Assembly (NCBI RefSeq): GCF_003945595.2
Contig: NW_024104284.1
Location: 1,251,001-1,315,000 of the forward strand
DNA from: Pipra filicauda
Taxonomy: Eukaryota > Chordata > Aves > Passeriformes > Pipridae
Direction of reading: 5' to 3'
DNA: 64,000 nucleotides
Both the position numbers and the translations under genes were made by a program. Shown piece after piece: positions 60,558 through 64,000 of this stretch. Under the pieces are notes generated by a model. That model ran no database searches. It was given only the letters and a program-made list of their open reading frames with translations, and was not told the origin of the DNA. Position 1 is the first letter of the stretch. Every line of letters starts with the position of its first letter.

Positions 60558-63500
60558 CTTAAAGAAGAAATTAAGCATGTACACCATCAATACCATGCCT
60601 AACACAGACACGAGAATACAAACTAGAGGAATAGCTATTCAAGAGATACTGCTTTTATTAAATGCAACATCCACTTTGTCAGTTTAACTTTGGTAAGTGT
60701 CTAATCTTGTAGTACAACACTTACTAGTAACACTCAAAAATATGACTTTAACTCAACTGACCCTGAGATTTTGCAGTTGGACCTGTGTGGTCACCCTCAC
60801 GCATTCCTGGCACAGGCTCTTTGCTCTCCATGCAGAAAGGGTAAATCCATTTCACCTAAAACTTCTGCAGATTTTACAACTGTTCACAAGTTTTATGAGT
60901 GACCAGGGGCACGGTAATGCTATTGTTACTCAAAATAAGCTCTCACTGGCCACGAGTGACAGGATTCAGTCCTGGGAATACCTAGTGACTTTAAAGCAAA
61001 GAACCATTAATGTTTTATTTGTAAATGGCAATTATATTTAAAACCACTCCTTGATTCTCCACAAAACCATACTTTAATTAGGATTTCAGTTTGGCCCACC
61101 CATGCAGAGTGAACAAATCTATTGTTTGTTATTAATACATAACACACTTTAACTTCTCTACAGAAATTACCATAACAACTTATTCCGACAGAGCTAATAA
61201 ACTCAGAAAGCATGTTCAGCATTGTGGTTACTAAATGCATTACAGATGTTTGTCTTGTTTTGATTTTTTTTGTGTTTTATATATTTTCAATATGAAAAAT
61301 CAAAAAGAAAGCCTAATACATACATTTCATATAGAGTTTCTCATTTATAAAGCCAAGTACATCCAAGTGCACAGAAGCATGAGTTTGAAAGAACATGTTA
61401 TATGATCTCATAACACCCTCTATTAATAATGTTAGTTTGTTAGGCATTATATTTTAAATAGAATAGCACAAGTTACAACCCATATTTTACTTAAAATAAA
61501 TTAGTATTCTAAACTTGATGACAACTCAGTTAAAAAACAAGAGATGCAGCCCCTAGTTTCTTTTTCCACCTCTCAATCAAATTAATAGGTGTTTCAACAT
61601 GATCTCTGAACTTTCAAACATTTTTCTGTAACTACTGGTTAAAAGGCAAAATGTGTCAGTAGTAAAGAGCTGGAAAAGAATGATGATTTGGCAGCCTGTT
61701 TGCCTCTGGAAATGCCAAAACCCAAGAACTACTAACCAGAAAAAGAATTTTTGAAATTTAGAAACAAAGATACATAGAGCAGATAAAACATCTATTATTG
61801 AACTCACACATATTAAGAGTAAGTTTTCTAACATAAAAAAAATTACCCCTTATAAATGGGAAAGAAAAATTGCATCATGGTATTGTGATGAACTTTGCCC
61901 TTAAAAACAAGCCTTCTCTTTAAACTGGCATGGCCAAAAAAAGAATATTTGGCTTCTTAATTCAAATGGTAAGACTTTAAAAGATGAACAAAAGTATTCT
62001 GTCCTTCTGTTTTAACATTGCTCTATTTGTAGACCTATGCTTTCCTTTACTTTACTTTTGTAGGCATGCGAGGTGGAAAGCAGGTGGTATTTGCTCTCTA
62101 GCTAGGCCTGAGGCCACTTTTTCCTCTGACATTTCTGCTTATCTTTGTGCCCAGTTACCACCCCACCATCCTACACAGTTAATCTAGCTTTTTTTTTTTT
62201 TTTTTGTAACCAGACAAGGATTTCTGTTGTGCCTAAGCACAAACAGAAGTCACCCCACAGAAGCCTCTGCTCTAGTTATTAAAAGGAGTTAGATAGGCTA
62301 AGGGTCTAAGATGCAAATGAAGATCACTATCTACATCTTGATTATCAGCTGCTAATGCAACAATGTAGAACTAATTCCCTTCTGACCTTCCATCCATGAA
62401 TGGGAACATCATTTTGAAAAGCAGAATAAATAGGCACACAGACCATGATGTTGTCTATGAACAATTAATTTTTAAAAAGTGGCTGCATATATATATTTTA
62501 AGTTTCAGTGTACATCACTGTTTTTTTTTTTAACAAACATTTTTGTCACACCTCTGAGTCTGAAAAAATAGTTTTTGTAAAGCTTTCTAACCATTTCACT
62601 CCAAGGTATTTTTACATAGCAGAAAAAAAACAGAAAGGGATTTCTATAAAGTAATACTAAAATAATATGATTTATTAGTTTAATTTAATTGGGAGAAAAA
62701 CAAATAAGAAAATCATTGGCACCTACTGAAAATGTCAGATTAAATAACAAAAAAGCTAAAAGGAGAAATAAAACAGATAGCTTTTCACAGAAAGCTTAAC
62801 TCCTTGATTAAACATAATCTTTTTCTATAGGAAGTTCCACTTAGCACAAAAACTGTGTTAAACTGTAGCTCTGGATACACACATATTTAACAGAAGCAAA
62901 AGCCTTATCTGCATTAGGGTTTTAAATGTCTGTGTAGTCGCAGACTGGCAACTGCTCTAATAAAAAGCACGAGAGCCTTGCTTTAAGCCATTACAGTAGA
63001 CCAAACTCTGGCATCAAATGTTCAGCAGGGGCCGTAAACTTTGAAAAAAGTCAGGACTAGAATAAGGTTTTTAAAAAAATAATCCCATACCAAACCTTCT
63101 TCTGCAATTTTAAGCCACTAATTGCTAGCTAATTACTGTGAGGTGTCACATAATGAGTAGGAAAGCTAACAATCTCTTCTTGTTGCCTGGGATTTGCTGG
63201 TTCAGTCAGAGCACCTTTTCAGGTATGGTCAAAATCAGGTACAAATCTCTGAGGGAGGCACAGTTCAACTAAAGAAAAGAAATACCAATGTCAAACTGCT
63301 TAAGCAGGTCTTTTGTTTTGAATACTGGCATTGGAGCCAAAACATTGCCTGTATGTCATTTCTAAATTCTACCCACTTGATTTCTTTGTTTTGTGGAGAA
63401 ACAAGAAGCTGAAAAACAGGAAAGTTCACTTTGGGTACAAGGTTTATTTTCCACTTAAGCCTACGGGTCACAAATGAAGGGTTAAGTGAAACCAGGCTTT

Positions 63501-64000
63501 GCTTTTCTCAATCTCTAAAATATATTAAACCACATTAAGAAAACTTATAATTTAAAGGAAAATTCCTTTTAAGCCTCTGTATATAACTGCTTTTACTGAG
63601 AATGGAAATGTATGCAAAGACCACAGTTTTCTAGTGCCAATACTGAGACATATTTGCACCTGCTCCAAGATGCTAAAGAAGAGCTCCAACTTTTTCAAAA
63701 TTCTAGAACTTAATCAGCCCTAGTGCCAATTAAGTAACTGACAACATTATATTTGATCAATACATCTCTCTATGTACATATTAAAAAAATATCCAAAAGC
63801 AAATGAAAATGTTTTGTTTTGTTTTGTTTTTCTTCTCTCCTGGAAGGACAAATCATATTCCTGTAGTTTCATACTTCCATTTCATTCTACAAAATTCACT
63901 AAATTAAGATAATCCTTAAATAAAAATGTAGTGGTTTATGCCATTGTTTTTGTCATGACTGTGTAAACTGAAAAACAAAGGTGTTATTTTGTTCCAACAA
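60558..64000 (-). other. EYA1 intron upstream of exon A (partial)
   Basis: The intron ends at the acceptor tttcttctttaag of exon A. The exon that should precede it (catalytic DLDET motif) is not found before the window ends, so this intron is at least 3,443 bp. It contains short T tracts (62190-62206), a TTTTG simple repeat at 63812-63831, and nothing else recognised. Confidence 0.85.
63812..63831. repeat. (TTTTG)n simple repeat
   Basis: Four consecutive ttttg units followed by a T run. Short simple repeat. Confidence 0.75.

Overview
The window is nuclear DNA from a bird. The evidence is split protein-coding exons with vertebrate splice sites, CR1 LINE fragments with the typical avian 3' end (an 'aaagggaccttaaagat' type core), and several avian ERVL-like LTRs in otherwise AT-rich, gene-poor sequence. 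There is no bacterial-style coding; almost all of the 60-170 codon open frames are chance.

Only one gene is convincingly present: the 3' part of EYA1 (eyes absent homolog 1), read on the minus strand. Seven exons lie at 60468-60557, 33464-33522, 33107-33267, 32786-32900, 32374-32495, 29925-30025 and 21883-21963 (stop codon at 21883-21885). A 3' UTR of about 2.1 kb runs down to about 19740. The coding parts total 729 nt with consistent phases, giving 242 residues and a stop: most of the C-terminal Eya (HAD-type phosphatase) domain. The exons for the N-terminal transactivation region and for the catalytic aspartate motif (DLDET) lie upstream, beyond position 64000.

Layout: 1-19740 is intergenic sequence beyond the 3' end of EYA1, with three LTR insertions (11258-11760 plus, 15800-16372 minus, 17013-17560 plus). 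19740-21963 is the terminal exon. 21964-33463 holds five introns, one of which carries a CR1 3' end and a long T homopolymer. 33523-60467 is a single 27-kb intron with one CR1 tail (plus), an LTR end fragment, a non-CR1 LINE C-terminal remnant, and a long internally deleted CR1 copy in reverse that still shows ORF1 coiled-coil and esterase segments. 60558-64000 is the next upstream intron.

I found no undescribed gene system. The points most worth checking are a GC-AG intron inside the Eya domain, the non-CR1 LINE remnant at 52.68-53.01 kb, a perfect 12-bp hairpin in the large intron, and several homeodomain-site-rich stretches that could be conserved enhancers of EYA1.
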